Of a stretch of 64,000 nucleotides of DNA, positions 11,930 to 24,357 are shown in pieces. The notes under the pieces were generated by a model, which was not told the DNA's origin, did no database searches, and saw only the letters and a list, made by a program, of their open reading frames with translations. Origin of the DNA: Gigaspora margarita (lineage: Eukaryota; Glomeromycota; Glomeromycetes; Diversisporales; Gigasporaceae); NCBI GenBank assembly GCA_009809945.1, contig WTPW01001262.1, forward strand, positions 45,754 to 109,753, given 5' to 3'. The translations under genes and the position numbers were made by a program. Each line of letters begins with the position of its first letter. Within the stretch, counting starts at the first letter, position 1.

Positions 11930-12040
11930 GATATAACTATAGAAGTTATATTAAAATATACCAATATGCCTTAATAATATTAGCTATAATTAGTAACTAT
12001 ATAGGTGATTATATAAAGCTTGTGATAAATCTGAATATCA

Positions 12041-12182
12041 CTAGAATTTTACTAATAAATTAAGTATAAACTAATAAAATTTACAATAGCGATTGGCAAG
12101 CCTATATATCTCTAGAATTTTACTAATAAATTAAGCATAAACTAGTAAAATTTACAATTGCAATCAGCAATCCTATATGTCT
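12041..12182. repeat. Two tandem copies of a 71 bp unit
   Basis: CTAGAATTTTACTAATAAAT recurs at 12041 and 12112, each followed by TAAG(T/C)ATAAACTA. A third, weaker partial copy follows from about 12185. Confidence 0.7.
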
Positions 12183-12248
12183 TTTAAATATTACTAATAA
12201 ATAAATAGATTATAATACATGTTGGTAATAGTGATCAAAAACAATATA

Positions 12249-12560
12249 CCATATATGTCCGAAAATAAGCTACTACTTAAAATAAGCTACCTCTGATTTT
12301 TTTCAAAAATCTTAAAAAAATGTGTTAGCAGTTGCTATATATAAAAGTCAAATTTTCTAAGACTCTCAAAAGTATCATTAAGTAAACTTGTTCAGAACAT
12401 TAAAATACACCTATAGTAAAAATTTGGTGTCATTCAGATAACTTTTTATTAGTACATTTTTCAATTTTTTCAAAAACTTAATATTCGAAAATAAGCTACT
12501 CCATGTTTTTTCATGTAATTTTTTGGCCAAAAAAGTTGGCTTATTTTTGGACATATACGG
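12249..12560. mobile_element. 312 bp MITE with TA duplication (AATAAGCTA family)
   Basis: Ends CCATATATGTCCGAAAATAA and, reversed, CCGTATATGTCCAAAAATAA, flanked by TA at 12247-12248 and 12561-12562. A TA target suggests mobilisation by a Tc1/mariner-type transposase. A near-equal-length copy in the opposite orientation lies at 52875-53185, and a truncated one at 62045-62218. Confidence 0.82.
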
Positions 12561-12659
12561 TATATTTCTTTATTATTTATTATTTTAATAAATATATAAA
12601 GAAGCTACTATTTCTACCATGGTATTTTGCTATTTCTACTATAGTAACTATGAAAGCAT

Positions 12660-12860
12660 TTTGGGTTTGAAACCCTGAAATTAAAATTTGAACACAAAAT
12701 TGTTTTTGACCTATTTTACTTGAAAGACAAAATTATTTGATACTTAAGGAACATATCTATATAAATTTTATTTGCTCTTTTTTATAAAAAATTTTAATTT
12801 TCTCTAATGAAGATAAAATAGGCCTTTTTCAAAAATCAATTTCGGTGGTATCGCTAATAG
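12660..12860. repeat. Dispersed repeat, inverted copy at 61745-61975
   Basis: GACCTATTTTACTTGAAAGA and GATAAAATAGGCCTTTTTCA match the reverse complement of 61745-61975. No coding sequence is seen. Next to it, 12910-12965 is a run of CTAACTCTAACCCTAA-type words. Confidence 0.65.
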
Positions 12861-13141
12861 TAACACAAAAATTTCTATTTTTAGAATTCAGATAATAAAT
12901 CTAATTCTATCTTTGACCTTAATCTTAACTCTAACTCTAACCCTAACTCTAATCCTAGCTCTAAAAACTAATAAATAAACCTTCTTTTGCATCTAATTAA
13001 AGTTTTAGAGCTTATTTTCTAATCTAATAGTAGTTAAATCATCAAAATCGGCCTATGGATCCCAAGTTATTTGGGATCAAAGAAGAAAATATAAGAATTA
13101 ACAAATTCAATGTTATACAAAGTACTATACAATAGTGTTAA

Positions 13142-14000
13142 ATGAAAAATTATAATTTGTACAAAATTTTATTAATACAATTGACTTTGGACTTTTATGT
13201 AACAGAAAGTCTACCAACACATGCAGGTCATATAACATTTCATCTTACAAACACATACCAAAATAATTTTTTTGAATTAAAAAATGGTCTGTTAAGCTTT
13301 TTTAACATCCTAATAAAGCTAGTTCTTCTGGTCTTTCCAGTTTTAAAAGTGATGAGTTATTAAAATCTGATTAGTAGAAACAAAAATATGATCTTTCAAA
13401 TTTGGGCAATTTTCTAAAGATTATATAGAAACATTACATAAACTTTATACTTTTATATTTAGCTCTATTGAGTTTATATTAATAATCTCACCACTATTAG
13501 AACCAAAAAGACCAGGAACATATTTTTTAAAATAGTAAAGGAGATTAACCTATTATAAAATTTCAGTCAACCCATTTTTTAATTTTAAAAAAAGAAATAA
13601 AAAAAAGGTGGTCTGGAAGACTTTTAAACTAAGTTAACCTCTTTTATCACTCTAAATAAAATTATTCTTCTGGTCTTTTTGATACTAGCTTGGTGATATT
13701 ATTAAAATTAACTCACAAGAGTCGGATATATAAGCTCATTAAATTTATATAACATATTTATATAATCTTTAGAATGTTGCCCAAATTTTGAAAGGTAATA
13801 TCTCTAGTTCTACTGATTAGTTTTTAATAATTTATCACTATTAGAACTGGAAAGACCAGGAGAACAAACTTTATTAAAGAAAGATAAAGGATGCTATCTT
13901 GGTGTAAAGCCTTAACTAATCTTTTTTAAATCAAAAAATTAAAAAAATTATTATTTTGGTATGTGTTCATAAGATAAAATATCACGTGATCTGTATATAT
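13142..14000. repeat. Imperfect palindrome of about 850 bp
   Basis: The left arm (from 13142; markers TTCTTCTGGTCTTTCCAG, ACACATACCAAAATAA) is mirrored on the right (CTGGAAAGACCAGGAGAA, TTATTTTGGTATGTGTTC). The centre is near 13590. Part of the arm recurs as a direct repeat at 14150-14260. The 73-codon open frame within the left arm is not a supported gene. Confidence 0.7.
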
Positions 14001-14364
14001 CTATAAACTTTCTGTTTAAGTAAAGTTGTTCTTTGGCTCAATAAAAATGTTAGTTTTTTAAAATATATTTATTATTTTATTAGAAAAATTTTTACTATAA
14101 TAAAAAATTTTTTTAAACTATATAAATTTAAAGATAAAAAAGCTATCAAATAAAAAATCATGATTTGTGCAGATTTTATTATTTTATTACCATAATTGAC
14201 TTTTGGTCTTAAGTAAACTTGTTCTTTGGCTCAAAAAATGCTAGTTTCTTAAGGGATACTAGAAATCACCTAATTTCTTAGAGGAGGTAGTTTTTAGCCT
14301 AGTCAGGTTACTATATATCCTTTATTCTAATTGGCTAATACAATATATTATTTATAAAATCTAT

Positions 14365-16045
14365 ATTATTAATTTTGAGTTTGTATGTTTTAATATTTTT
14401 TATTGAATCAGCCTGAAAATGTGATCTTCTAAAATGTGATAAATGTAAAAAAATTAATTATGATATTATATAATAAAAAAAACTCAAGTACACTTTGCTA
14501 TTTTTTGATTTACTATTCAAAAATCATGGTTAGACTATGTGAAAAATTTAAAATAAAGTAATCAGTTATGATGATACTGTAGTATTTAAATCTGTAATTA
14601 TAGTCAATAATAAAATCATAATAGATTTGTTATAATTTGTAATTGATCTATTACTATAAATTAATAATTAGTTTGTTTTTTTTTAAGGTGAGGCCTTGCT
14701 TATATTTTTATTGAATAATTTATATAAGTGTTACATAGAGTACTATGGATCACTTAAATTGTATAGTAACAAATATATATAAATAACATGCAAAAATAGA
14801 AGCTTAGACTAATTTATTTGTGACCTAAACCTACTATAGTGGTCAAGACTTATCTAAATTTGAATAGACAAAATGTAATTTGTAGGAGTACTATATTTGA
14901 TCCATATAGTGGACCAGATACTGATCTTGCAAAGGGCTTGACCTATTAGTGAGCATATATTGGAATCATTGTGAAGTTGGTCTGGAAACCACAAAGGCAG
15001 TTATAGGTAAAAATTTTGCATAGGTATTGTTTTTTATAAGGAGAGCATGTAAGTATTAGTTTGGGCCTGTTGTTCTTGAGACAAATATTGTTGGTTTTCT
15101 TCCAGTAGGCAAATGTAGAGCAGTATAGTTCATATTAGCTCATAGAACTCTTCTGACATTTTAAGAAAAGTTTTGACAATTATTTGGGATGTCTGTTTGT
15201 AGGATATATTGAGAGATTGTACTGATTGGATTAGAGGAGTAGAGATAATGCCCTTCAAGTTAGAGACCAAAGAGTAAAAGTATAAGAAGGTTGGGGTAGA
15301 GTTGAAAGAGGAATAGATATAAATTAGTTGAATAAGGCTATTGTATTAGAAAGGAGGTAGGTCTAAATCACTGCTTTTGACAGTTTCAAAATAGCTGTGT
15401 AAATAATTTGGTTGATAAGTGAGGGTTTTTGGCAGGTTCTCCAGTGAGAAAAAAAGTCTGATATTCTGTACTCAAAGCAGTTAGCTAAGGAGAATGTGTC
15501 TGGAAATGTAGTATGCAGATATAATTATATGGTAAATTGTTAAGTAGAGTTTTAGTTTTGAAAGATTTTAGATAGTTAAGTTTGGGTTAGTAAAGTTATT
15601 GGAGCTCTTTTAAATTAATTATTAGTTGTCAACTTTCAATTGTATATATATATATTATATTAATTAATTAAGATATCTAAGCAGAAAAATTAATTAAGAT
15701 ATTATTATTTACCAAATATCAATATTTATTATTATTTAATTTGGGTTCATATGCTTTAGCATTTTTGATTGGATCAGATCCAAAAATGTGATCTGAAATG
15801 TGATCTAAATAGAAAATTATACATTTTATGAAGGTAGGCGAAATAATGAAATTATTATATTTGGTCATAATCAATATTTTATATTAGAAGACCAATATTA
15901 TCTATAACATAGTTAGGCTATGAGAGAATTTAAAATAAGATGCTAATACTATTTAAATCTGTAATTTATTTGCATATTAATTTCATAATAATTCGTCATA
16001 ATTCATAATTGATCTATTACTATAAATTAATAATCAGTTATTATC
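14365..16045. repeat. Element bounded by diverged direct repeats of about 300 bp
   Basis: 14365-14670 and 15735-16040 are direct, diverged copies. Shared words include AAAATGTGATCT and ATTGATCTATTACTATAAAT. The 1.07 kb between them is richer in G than the surroundings. The layout resembles an old LTR pair or TRIM-like element, but no binding site or coding region can be named. Confidence 0.45.
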
Positions 16046-16116
16046 TATTTATATTTATTATTTATTAAATTTAAATTTAAAAAATCAGCTTTGCTTATTA
16101 TATACACTTTGTATAG

Positions 16117-17931
16117 TGGCCTACTATAATATTGTGAACACTTTTAAAAAATTTATATAGAGCTAAATTTATAAGATATTAAGCTAAAAATAAAAATATA
16201 AATTTATTAAATCTATATACCTATGTATTTAAGCATATAATATATATATTATATCTGTAAAAGTTGTATATATGTAGTTTTTAAAAAAAAATAATTTACT
16301 AAATATTTAAATATGTTTTAGTTCAATAATAAATAGATAAATGTAATAAATAAATAATAAATAAGTTATAAATTATTCATTATAATTAGCCAATCAGATA
16401 ATAGATTTAGTTATACAATGAAGGTGGGTATATACCTACCAGATACAAATAGAAATTCTCAAAAATTAATTATTAAATTCAAAATTAAAATATTTTTAAA
16501 AAATTTTTAAATATCTGATATAATATTTATTACTATATTTAGTAATTTTATAATATTTTTTTAAAAAATTTAAAATTCTAGAATATGTGTAATTTGTTAT
16601 GCTAAACAAATTTTACTTAGTAATTAAGTTTAGTTTACTTAATAAAAAAATAACTTTTATATATACTGAAAATTAACATTTATATTTATATTAAAACTAT
16701 ATTTTTACTAGTAAATTATACAAATAAAAACTCTAAAAAATTTTAAATTAATTATTTTAAAAAGTACTGCATAGAATTTTATAATTTTTTTATTTAAAAG
16801 TTTTAGCAGTCATAGAACATGTTACACCTGTTGATATATGAGTGTTAGTTTATAATAAAAATTATAATAAAAACATATGAATTTACTATAAACTTTAAAC
16901 CACATATTATTTTTAACTTACATATTAACTTTTTTCAAATTTTGTGATTAAGCATATTGAAAATAGTAGATTTAGGTTTCTTAAAATACTTATTAAAATT
17001 TTGTTAATTTTGTACAATTTCAAAATGCAACTTTGTTAAAAACAAAATTTACTTATTTTAAATTGGCAATTATGTGTAAAATTATGCTCTGAACAACTTT
17101 ACTTAGTAGCAAAATATAGGTTATCTTGATAAAAAAAAATGTTAGCTATATACTAAAGTTAAAATTTTTGGTTTGTAATATAAAACCCCCTTTTTTTGTC
17201 AAGATAACCTGCTTTGGCTTCTAAGTAAACTTGTTCAGCATGTAATTCTATCCATGTTAAAGTCAAAACACATTTTCTCAAACCTTTTACTAAGTGAAAA
17301 ATAGGGTTAAAATTAGAAAAAAAATTTTTCTAAATTTAATCCCATTTTCACTTAGTAAAAAAAGGGTTGAGAATATGTGGTTTGACTTTGATATGAGTAG
17401 AATTTCATGCTGAACAAGTTTACTTAGAAGCCCAAAGCAGGTTATCTTGACAAAAAAAGGGGTTTATATTACAAACCAAAAAATTTTTTAAATTTAGTAT
17501 ATAGCTAACCTATTTTTTTTGTCAAAATAACCTATATTTTGCTACTAAGTAAAGTTGTTCAGAGCATAATTTTACATATAATTGCTAATATAAAATTAGT
17601 AAAATTGGTTTTTGACAAAGTTGCATTTTGAAATTGTACAAAATTAACAAATTTTAAAGAAGTGTTCTAAGTAATCTTAATCTACTATTTTCAATATGCT
17701 TAATTGCAAAATTTGAAAAAAAGTTAATATATAAGTTAAAATAATGTATGGCTTAAAGTTTATAGTAAATTCATATGTTTTTATTATAATTTTTATTATA
17801 ATTTATCAACTAGCATGACATGTCCTATGACTGTTAGATTTAAATAATATTTTACAATTTTTAGCTTTATATTTTGTTTATTTAGCTTAATATAAATTTT
17901 TCAAAAAGTGTCCATAATAATATAGCACTCT
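16117..17931. repeat. 1.8 kb fold-back element
   Basis: A near-continuous imperfect palindrome centred near 17328. Mirrored words include AATATTGTGAACACTTTTAA with its partner around 17890-17920, TTTTGTACAATTTCAAAATG, and CAGGTTATCTTGACAAAAAA. It has no coding capacity. A related copy of about 0.9 kb is at 30780-31695. Confidence 0.75.
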
Positions 17932-17940
17932 TCAGTATTC

Positions 17941-18205
17941 TAATCTTAGGATCCAGTAATTAGAATTTAATTATTTTGAGCTTGTTAGAATCCTCTCATT
18001 GAGAGAAACATTTTGATAGTTGAATTATCAAAATTGGCCCAGTAGATTAAAAGTTATTAACATTTAAATATTAATTTTTAATTGTTAATAACTTTTGATA
18101 TACTAGGTCAATTTTGACAATTTAACTACCAAAATGACACTCTCAATGAGTGAGTTCTAACAAGCCAAAACTATTAAAATCTAATTACTGGATCTAATTT
18201 TGGAA
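17941..18205. repeat. 265 bp fold-back
   Basis: GGATCCAGTAATTAGAATTT on the left mirrors TAAAATCTAATTACTGGATC on the right, centred near 18067. Half of the same family recurs at 59905-60022. Confidence 0.75.
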
Positions 18206-18880
18206 TAAATTAACAGTTTATAATTTATTAAAATTTATAAACTATTTATAGCAACACAAATCTATCATGATCTTAAGGGTCTGTGATTAGATTTTAATGA
18301 TAATTTTACTATTGACACATGGTCAGAGGTAGTAATCACATCTATATATTATATTAACCAATCAGAATTATATAAAACAATTACATCATTAATGAATAAG
18401 GGTAGTTACTAAGTATAAAATATTATTAATAAATGGCATGCCCCAATCAAAATTAAAAATTATAATAATTTTAGTATAAACTAGCTCAAATCAACTATAT
18501 ACTATACTTTTGAAATAGCAAGTAAGATTTTTACAGAAATTTTTACAATGACTCATGATAAAACCACAATTAACTCCAATATATACTATTTTAATCTTAA
18601 TTATATGGAATAATAATAATATTAATACAAACCAACTCAAAATACTGCAGTTACTGAATTGAAAAGTAGGCTTTGTAAAAATTTTTTACATTTACTATAG
18701 TATAATAGTTAGTTGGAAAAGCAATATGAAGTACAAGTAATTGGTGCTGAATTGAGTTTTACAAAAATTACTAAATTTAAAATTGAATTCAAAAAAAACT
18801 CAAATAAATATAATACTTTTATACTTTATAATTGAACATTGATGTAGAACTTATTTGCTTTATTAAATTTTAGGCATTTA

Positions 18881-19032
18881 TATAGTCTAGCCCTCTATAA
18901 TCACACTGTTAGAATATAAATAGCTATAATTAGAGGTATTTTTATATATTTATAAAAAATTAGTTAAATATATTTGTAACTATATTAATTTTGTGACTAT
19001 AGAAGAGGCGACTATAGAGAGATTTGACTATA
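18881..19032. mobile_element. 152 bp MITE
   Basis: TATAGTCTAGCCCTCTATAA at the left, and reversed TATAGTCAAATCTCTCTATA at the right. The outermost TA may be the duplicated target. The interior is AT-rich. The following 19033-19210 repeats GCATTATGCTA and TTTAGCATTATAA. Confidence 0.65.
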
Positions 19033-19210
19033 TTTAAAATTTTTAGAGCATTATGCTAAATTTCTAATAATATACTAATAATTAAGCATTATGCTAGAAT
19101 CTTAGATTAATGCCAAAAATTTAGCATTATAATAAAAAGTTAGTATTTGCTAAAAATTACATTATATGCTATTTAGTATATTATCATATTACAGAAATAA
19201 TGCTAAAATT

Positions 19211-20231
19211 GGTCACTATTACCAAATAGAACTTGTAGTGCAAGAAATATATGCACATGTAAAATGTTTACCAGATAAAAAATTAGTTACAATATTGAAA
19301 ATTAAATTTTAAATTCATTACAATAGAAATTATAATAATTCTAGTACAAACTAAATTATATAGTGATCACTGGAATAGTAAATTTTTTAAAGTATCAATA
19401 TAGAAATTATAAAAACAGGAGCACTAGTAGCGCCCTATCTAATCTTGTGCTTTTAGTAAAATTGTCTCAGTGAAGTATTAGCTAAATAAGCTGTTGGTGT
19501 AATGATATTGCAATGAAATAAGGCGGAATTGATAAAAACATAGTGTAATAATGTTATTGTAATGTTGAGCTTAATTTTGCTAAATGAGCAAGAATATGCA
19601 TAAACATAAATAAAGCTAGCTTAAAACAAGGCTAATATATATTAATGTACTAAGAATATTGTAGTCAATTTGAATATGACTGCTAATTTGTTTTTTAAAT
19701 AGTAGTTTAATTAGTCAATTAAATTTATTTATTAACTATATTTTGTGTTATTATGCCACTTCCACATCTAATTTTTGGTAGTAAAAAAGCATTGAAGGAA
19801 AAATACATGCCCTGCTCAAAATTGTGAAGGAATTAAACCTTCAATGCAATGTGGAGAGCATAGCTAGGGCCTTACACAGTGTTAAGCTTCTTTCTTATAT
19901 TGCTGCCTTAAAACCTTTTTTGTCACCAGGCAATATAGACAAACATAAAAAATAGTGCAAACATCATATAGACAAGGATGCTTACTAATGGAGGTGTATT
20001 ATTTTTTCTAATGAAATAAGTATAAAAGTGGGTAAATAATTCTGCCAAGTTCAAGTATGGAATTGTGCAGATGAAAGATACAAACATGGGTGTTTGCAAC
20101 TGAATTTAGGAGTTGAAAGGTCTCAGCAATGGTTTAGTCATGTTATGTTGATACTATCAAGGGTCCCATGATTTTTTGATGATTACAAAGGTCCCAAACA
20201 AAAAAATTAATAAAAAAAATTTTATACCAAG
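19211..20231. other. Spacer with possible transposon left part
   Basis: No continuous gene. From about 19750 the base composition rises and may be the eroded 5' part of the Tc1/mariner copy whose 3' half is at 20232. The reading frames are too broken to call domains. Confidence 0.35.
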
Positions 20232-20593
20232 GTTCTAGACAACCATCTCATGCCATTTATAGCTGCTGCTCATTTGCTACTCGACCTCTATACAATTTCT
20301 CAGCATGATAATGCCCCCGTTCATAAGGTGTTGGATTAGCTTAAATCAAAAAAATCAATTATATGGATTGGCCTTTACAATCCCCTGACCTTAACCTATA
20401 GAAACTTTTGGAAGAGTGAAGGACAATCAGAACCATGAAGACTTCCCAAGGGATAAACCCTGTGCTTAAATCGGCCCTAACCGAAGCATGGTCAAATTTA
20501 GATATGTCTGTTCTTCGTGTAGTTTCAGACTCAATGACACGAAGAAGCAAGGCTATCGCAGGTGCAAAGGGTCACTCATCAATGTATAAATAA
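20232..20593 (+). pseudogene. Tc1/mariner transposase remnant, C-terminal half
   Basis: In the first frame one reads HLLLDLYTISQHDNAPVHK, the block around the second catalytic aspartate of Tc1-type DDE transposases. After a frame change it reads NYMDWPLQSPDLNL, the family's conserved WPxQSPDLNxIE block. The expected third acidic residue falls where a frameshift and TAG interrupt the frame. The rest (MSVLRVVSDSMTRRSKAI) matches the usual C-terminus and stops at TAA 20591-20593. The catalytic domain is broken in at least two places, so it is dead. A likely right end, CTTTTGTGGCTACTGTA, is at 20661-20677, followed by GTACGTACGTACG. The left end was not found. Confidence 0.85.
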
Positions 20594-20808
20594 ATAAATA
20601 AATTTTGCGCTCAAAATTAAATAAATAAAAATTTTATGTTTTGAGCAAAAATGGGCGTTACTTTTGTGGCTACTGTACGTACGTACGTCGATACTTGATG
20701 TCATGACACTCAGGATTTGGTTGATTCATGAGTTTACTATGGTTTATCGTAATTAATCTTTGTGGAGTGACGATAGATCACGTGATCGGAAATCACGGGA
20801 GTCACATG

Positions 20809-21001
20809 CAGTGTTTAAAATCTATATGCGGAATCTGCGGAACGCAGATTGAAAGTTAATTCCGCAAGCAAAAATTTTTAGGAATCTGCGGATTTTATTA
20901 TGTGTTGCGCATGTTGCGCATAATTTTTTTGATTTTTTTATTTGTTTACAAGAATTGCTAAGTTTTTCCGCATATTAAAATAAATTGAATTTTAAACACT
21001 G
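20809..21001. mobile_element. 193 bp hAT-like MITE
   Basis: Both ends begin CAGTGTTTAAAAT and contain ATGCGGA further in. The flanks carry the exact 8 bp duplication GTCACATG at 20801-20808 and 21002-21009. The interior has several GCGGA and TTGCGCA words. Confidence 0.92.
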
Positions 21002-21024
21002 GTCACATGCCTGTAGTGATGCTT

Positions 21025-21235
21025 GACGAAATTGATTTTATTAGTAGACGAAATTAAACCTGACGAAATGACGAAACTCTTGACGAAATTATTTTGATCT
21101 ATAATTATAAGTGATGAAATTAATTTTGAATTAGAATATTATTCTAAGGAGTACGCTGTCTAAGTTTATAGAAAAATTTCTTGGTGTTTATATGAAATTT
21201 TTGGCGCAATCGCAAAATGACGAAACTGTTCGTCA
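21025..21235. repeat. Cluster of GACGAAA words
   Basis: GACGAAA occurs six times (near 21026, 21048, 21062, 21070, 21083 and 21218), with one reversed half (TTCGTCA) near 21230. This could be an eroded repeat or a group of protein-binding sites. It lies about 1.5 kb upstream of the histidine-kinase start. Confidence 0.4.
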
Positions 21236-22148
21236 ATTCAAAAATAATTTCTATACATGCCTGCGCCATAGAACCAGCGTTTAGGGTCATCATCTGCAAA
21301 AGGAAACTGATTGAAGGAGGAAGATCATATGCAAACGAAAGACATTACATTCATGTGCATTACCGGATTTAACTGGACATTAGCTATCTTATATCAGCTG
21401 AATTTTGTAAATCATACTACCAAAACATTCAAGATTTTGTATACGAACGCAAAACTCGAGTAGAACCATACACTACGTACATTGTACTACGTTCCTTGTA
21501 CGGGTGTAAAATACTGTATTCCGTACTACAGTATACAATTCTGATCATTCATACTATAACTGGTTGATTTATGATTTACCCGTAAAAAATTTTATTACAA
21601 ATCGACGCACAATACTGTATCATAACTTGCTCATCGATATATTAATCTTAACATTTTGATCATTGGTTGCATAACTAATCAAAAGGAGTTAAAGCAGAAT
21701 AATAACTTGATTGCGTATTGTATATTGCTACATTTAGTTTTAGCACACTAATCACAGACGAACTACAAGAATCACAGAGAAAATTAATTAATCTGGGCGG
21801 CAAAAATTCCGATCAAAATTTACAAAAAATGGAAAGATCTAGAAATCGATCATATAAATCTTTGGTGGGAATGTAATTTTTATTAATATTTGCTAATATA
21901 TTCGCATTTTTATTGAGCAATTGTTCTTGTTCTTATCCTTGCACTTGTATTCATGCTAAGAAATAACTGTCCAATCAGTCGGTTGGATAAATAATAAATT
22001 TATTTTAAATTTCTCTTTGCACAATATAATTTGTGTACAAATCTGTATTTACGTACAAATCTTATGTAAGATTAGTAATGCACACTTAATTAAATTCTAC
22101 AGTTTCATATATAAATGGAAATATACTTAGTTGTTCTATCCAAAATAA

Positions 22149-22523
22149 TTTAAGTGGTAATCCGCAGTTAAAGGGTCAAAATTTCATAGTAAAAATCGGC
22201 GGAGTTTTACTAATAGCCTTATATGGAAGTGGAATGCCGTACATTTCCGATCATAATAAAAAACCCTATAGTAAACAAACAACAAATACTCATATCGTGT
22301 CATGTACTAAAGAGATTTGAATGATTTAACTATCATTAGAATCAGAAAAGTTGGTTCTGCAAAGTCTAATTAGAAATTATAAAAAGTTTGCTTAGTAAAA
22401 AAAATACTTTTATATGTAGAAAACCCCCATTCGCACACTATAGAAATTTACTATTAAATTCCACCGTAATTGATTATAAAATGATCATCATTTTTTACCC
22501 TTTATCTGCGATTTACCACTTAA
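22149..22523. repeat. 375 bp inverted-repeat element
   Basis: TTTAAGTGGTAATCCGCAGT on the left and, reversed, TTTAAGTGGTAAATCGCAGA on the right, each followed by TAAAGGGT. No clear target duplication was found. It sits about 150 bp upstream of the histidine-kinase start codon. Confidence 0.6.
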
Positions 22524-23495
22524 ACAATCAACCTGAATCGTGAATGTAATTATAGATATACATACATAACTTGTTTCTTTATGTTTTGCAAGTTTATAAT
22601 ATAAATTATATTGATCTAAACAGTTTATCGACTCATTTTTTGTAGCATTATCATTCATTCATTTATAACTACGAAAATGACAAACAACGGCGATAACAAT
22701 AATGAGAATTTAAGCCTTCTTGAAAGATTTTATAATTATGATTGGTCATCGACTTCATTGGGTCCTATAGACTCATGGGAACCTCAAATTAAATCAATTC
22801 TGGTAATTCGCTATACTTTTAGATTCATGAGATGCATACATATAATGGGATTTATATAAATTTACAATAATTATATATAAATGTTAGAATTTATTTTTTA
22901 AATCTGGCGTTCCCACCTTTATGTTTATGGGATTACAATATACAATGAAGGTAATTAATATTTTTTAATTTGCTTACTTGTGCTATTAAATTACTTTATG
23001 CAATAAAGTAGGGATGGGTTCGGTCAGCTAATAGTCGGCTAGCCGATAAGCTATAGCCGTAGTCGATGTAGTCGACTATAACGGCTTAGCTGACCGGTTA
23101 GCCGATACCAAATTTTTTATTTCCTGGCTGATAAATCATAATCATTGCTTAATTCAGCATGAAGTGTACAAATTATATAGAATTATTGAACGAAATACCC
23201 TAGCATCTTCCATCTTCCCCAGGATCGCCTTCACTTTTTCACTGTCACGTGACTATGCCCAAAAAACTTCAAGATCGTTTTAAGTTAGTGCTAAGGTTCC
23301 TATAGGATGTTAGCAAAATGTCTTGTAGAATTGCACAAGGAATTTTTTTTGTTAGAGTGCGAAAGGTGATTTCTTATTCAAATTTGAAAAAGCAAATGTT
23401 TTGTTTTGATCTTCTGCTTGTATTACTTACGCAAATCTTACGTTTTTGATACTCCTCACTTTTTGATACTGATCGACATGAAAATCCCAGTAAAA

Positions 23496-24357
23496 ATAAG
23501 AATTTTCAAAACTTTGAGCGAAGATATCTTGGCAACCATAAGACCAAATTTGGTAAAACTTTTTTTATTTGAATTCTATGACTTCATAGAATTCAAATAA
23601 AAAAATTCATCGAATTTAGTCAAGTGGTTGTCGAGTTATCTTCGCTCAAAGTCAGAGAAAAACAAAACGCCTATCAAAATAGAAGCTGCGCCAAATTTTT
23701 TTCTAAATTTGAGCGAAGATATCTTGATGACCATCTAACCAAATTCGATAAAACTTTTTTNNNNNNNNNNNNNNNNNNNNNNNNNNNNNNNNNNNNNNNN
23801 NNNNNNNNNNNNNNNNNNNNNNNNNNNNNNNNNNNNNNNNNNNNNNNNNNNNNNNNNNNNNNNNNNNNNNNNNNNNNNNNNNNNNNNNNNNNNNNNNNNN
23901 NNNNNNNNNNNNNNNNNAAAAAAGTTTTATCGAATTTGGTTAGATGGTCATCAAGATATCTTCGCTCAAATTTAGAAAAAAATTTGGCGCAGCTTCTATT
24001 TTGATAGTTTTGACTTTGAGCGAAGATATCTTGACAACCACTTGACTAAATACGATAAAAATTTTTTATTTGAATTATATGAAGCTATAGAATTCAAAAA
24101 AAAAGTTTTATCAAATTTGGTCAGATGGTTGTCGAGGTATCTTCGCTCAAAGTTAGATAAAAAATTTGGCGCAGCTTCTATTTTGATAGGCGTTTTGATT
24201 TTCTCTAACTTTGAGTGAATATAACTCGACAACCACTTGACTAAATTCGATGAATTTTTTTTTATTTGAATTCTACGAAGCCATAGAATTCAAATAAAAA
24301 AAGTTTTACCAAATTTGGTCTTATGGTTGCCAAGATATCTTCGCTCAAAGTTTTGAA
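23496..24357. repeat. Palindromic array inside the hAT
   Basis: About four hairpin units of the 5.6 kb family (arm words GAGCGAAGATATCTTG, CAACCA, ACCAAATT; core GAATTC with flanking TTTATTTG). Outer sequence also mirrors: TACTGATCGACATGAAAAT near 23468 against ATTTTCATGTCGATCAGTA near 24379. Short open frames here are products of the repeat. Confidence 0.8.
23761..23917. other. Assembly gap, 157 N
   Basis: The gap lies inside one hairpin unit of the palindromic array, where assembly would be expected to fail. Confidence 0.99.

Noticed and set aside
21440-21545. GTAC-rich block (TACGTACATTGTACTACG) as a regulatory site or CRISPR-like repeat
   Set aside because: Words are short and irregular with no spacer pattern; nothing supports a function.
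23624-24232. Open frames of 78-126 codons on both strands
   Set aside because: They follow the palindromic array and cross an N gap; the same peptide appears on opposite strands because of the hairpin.
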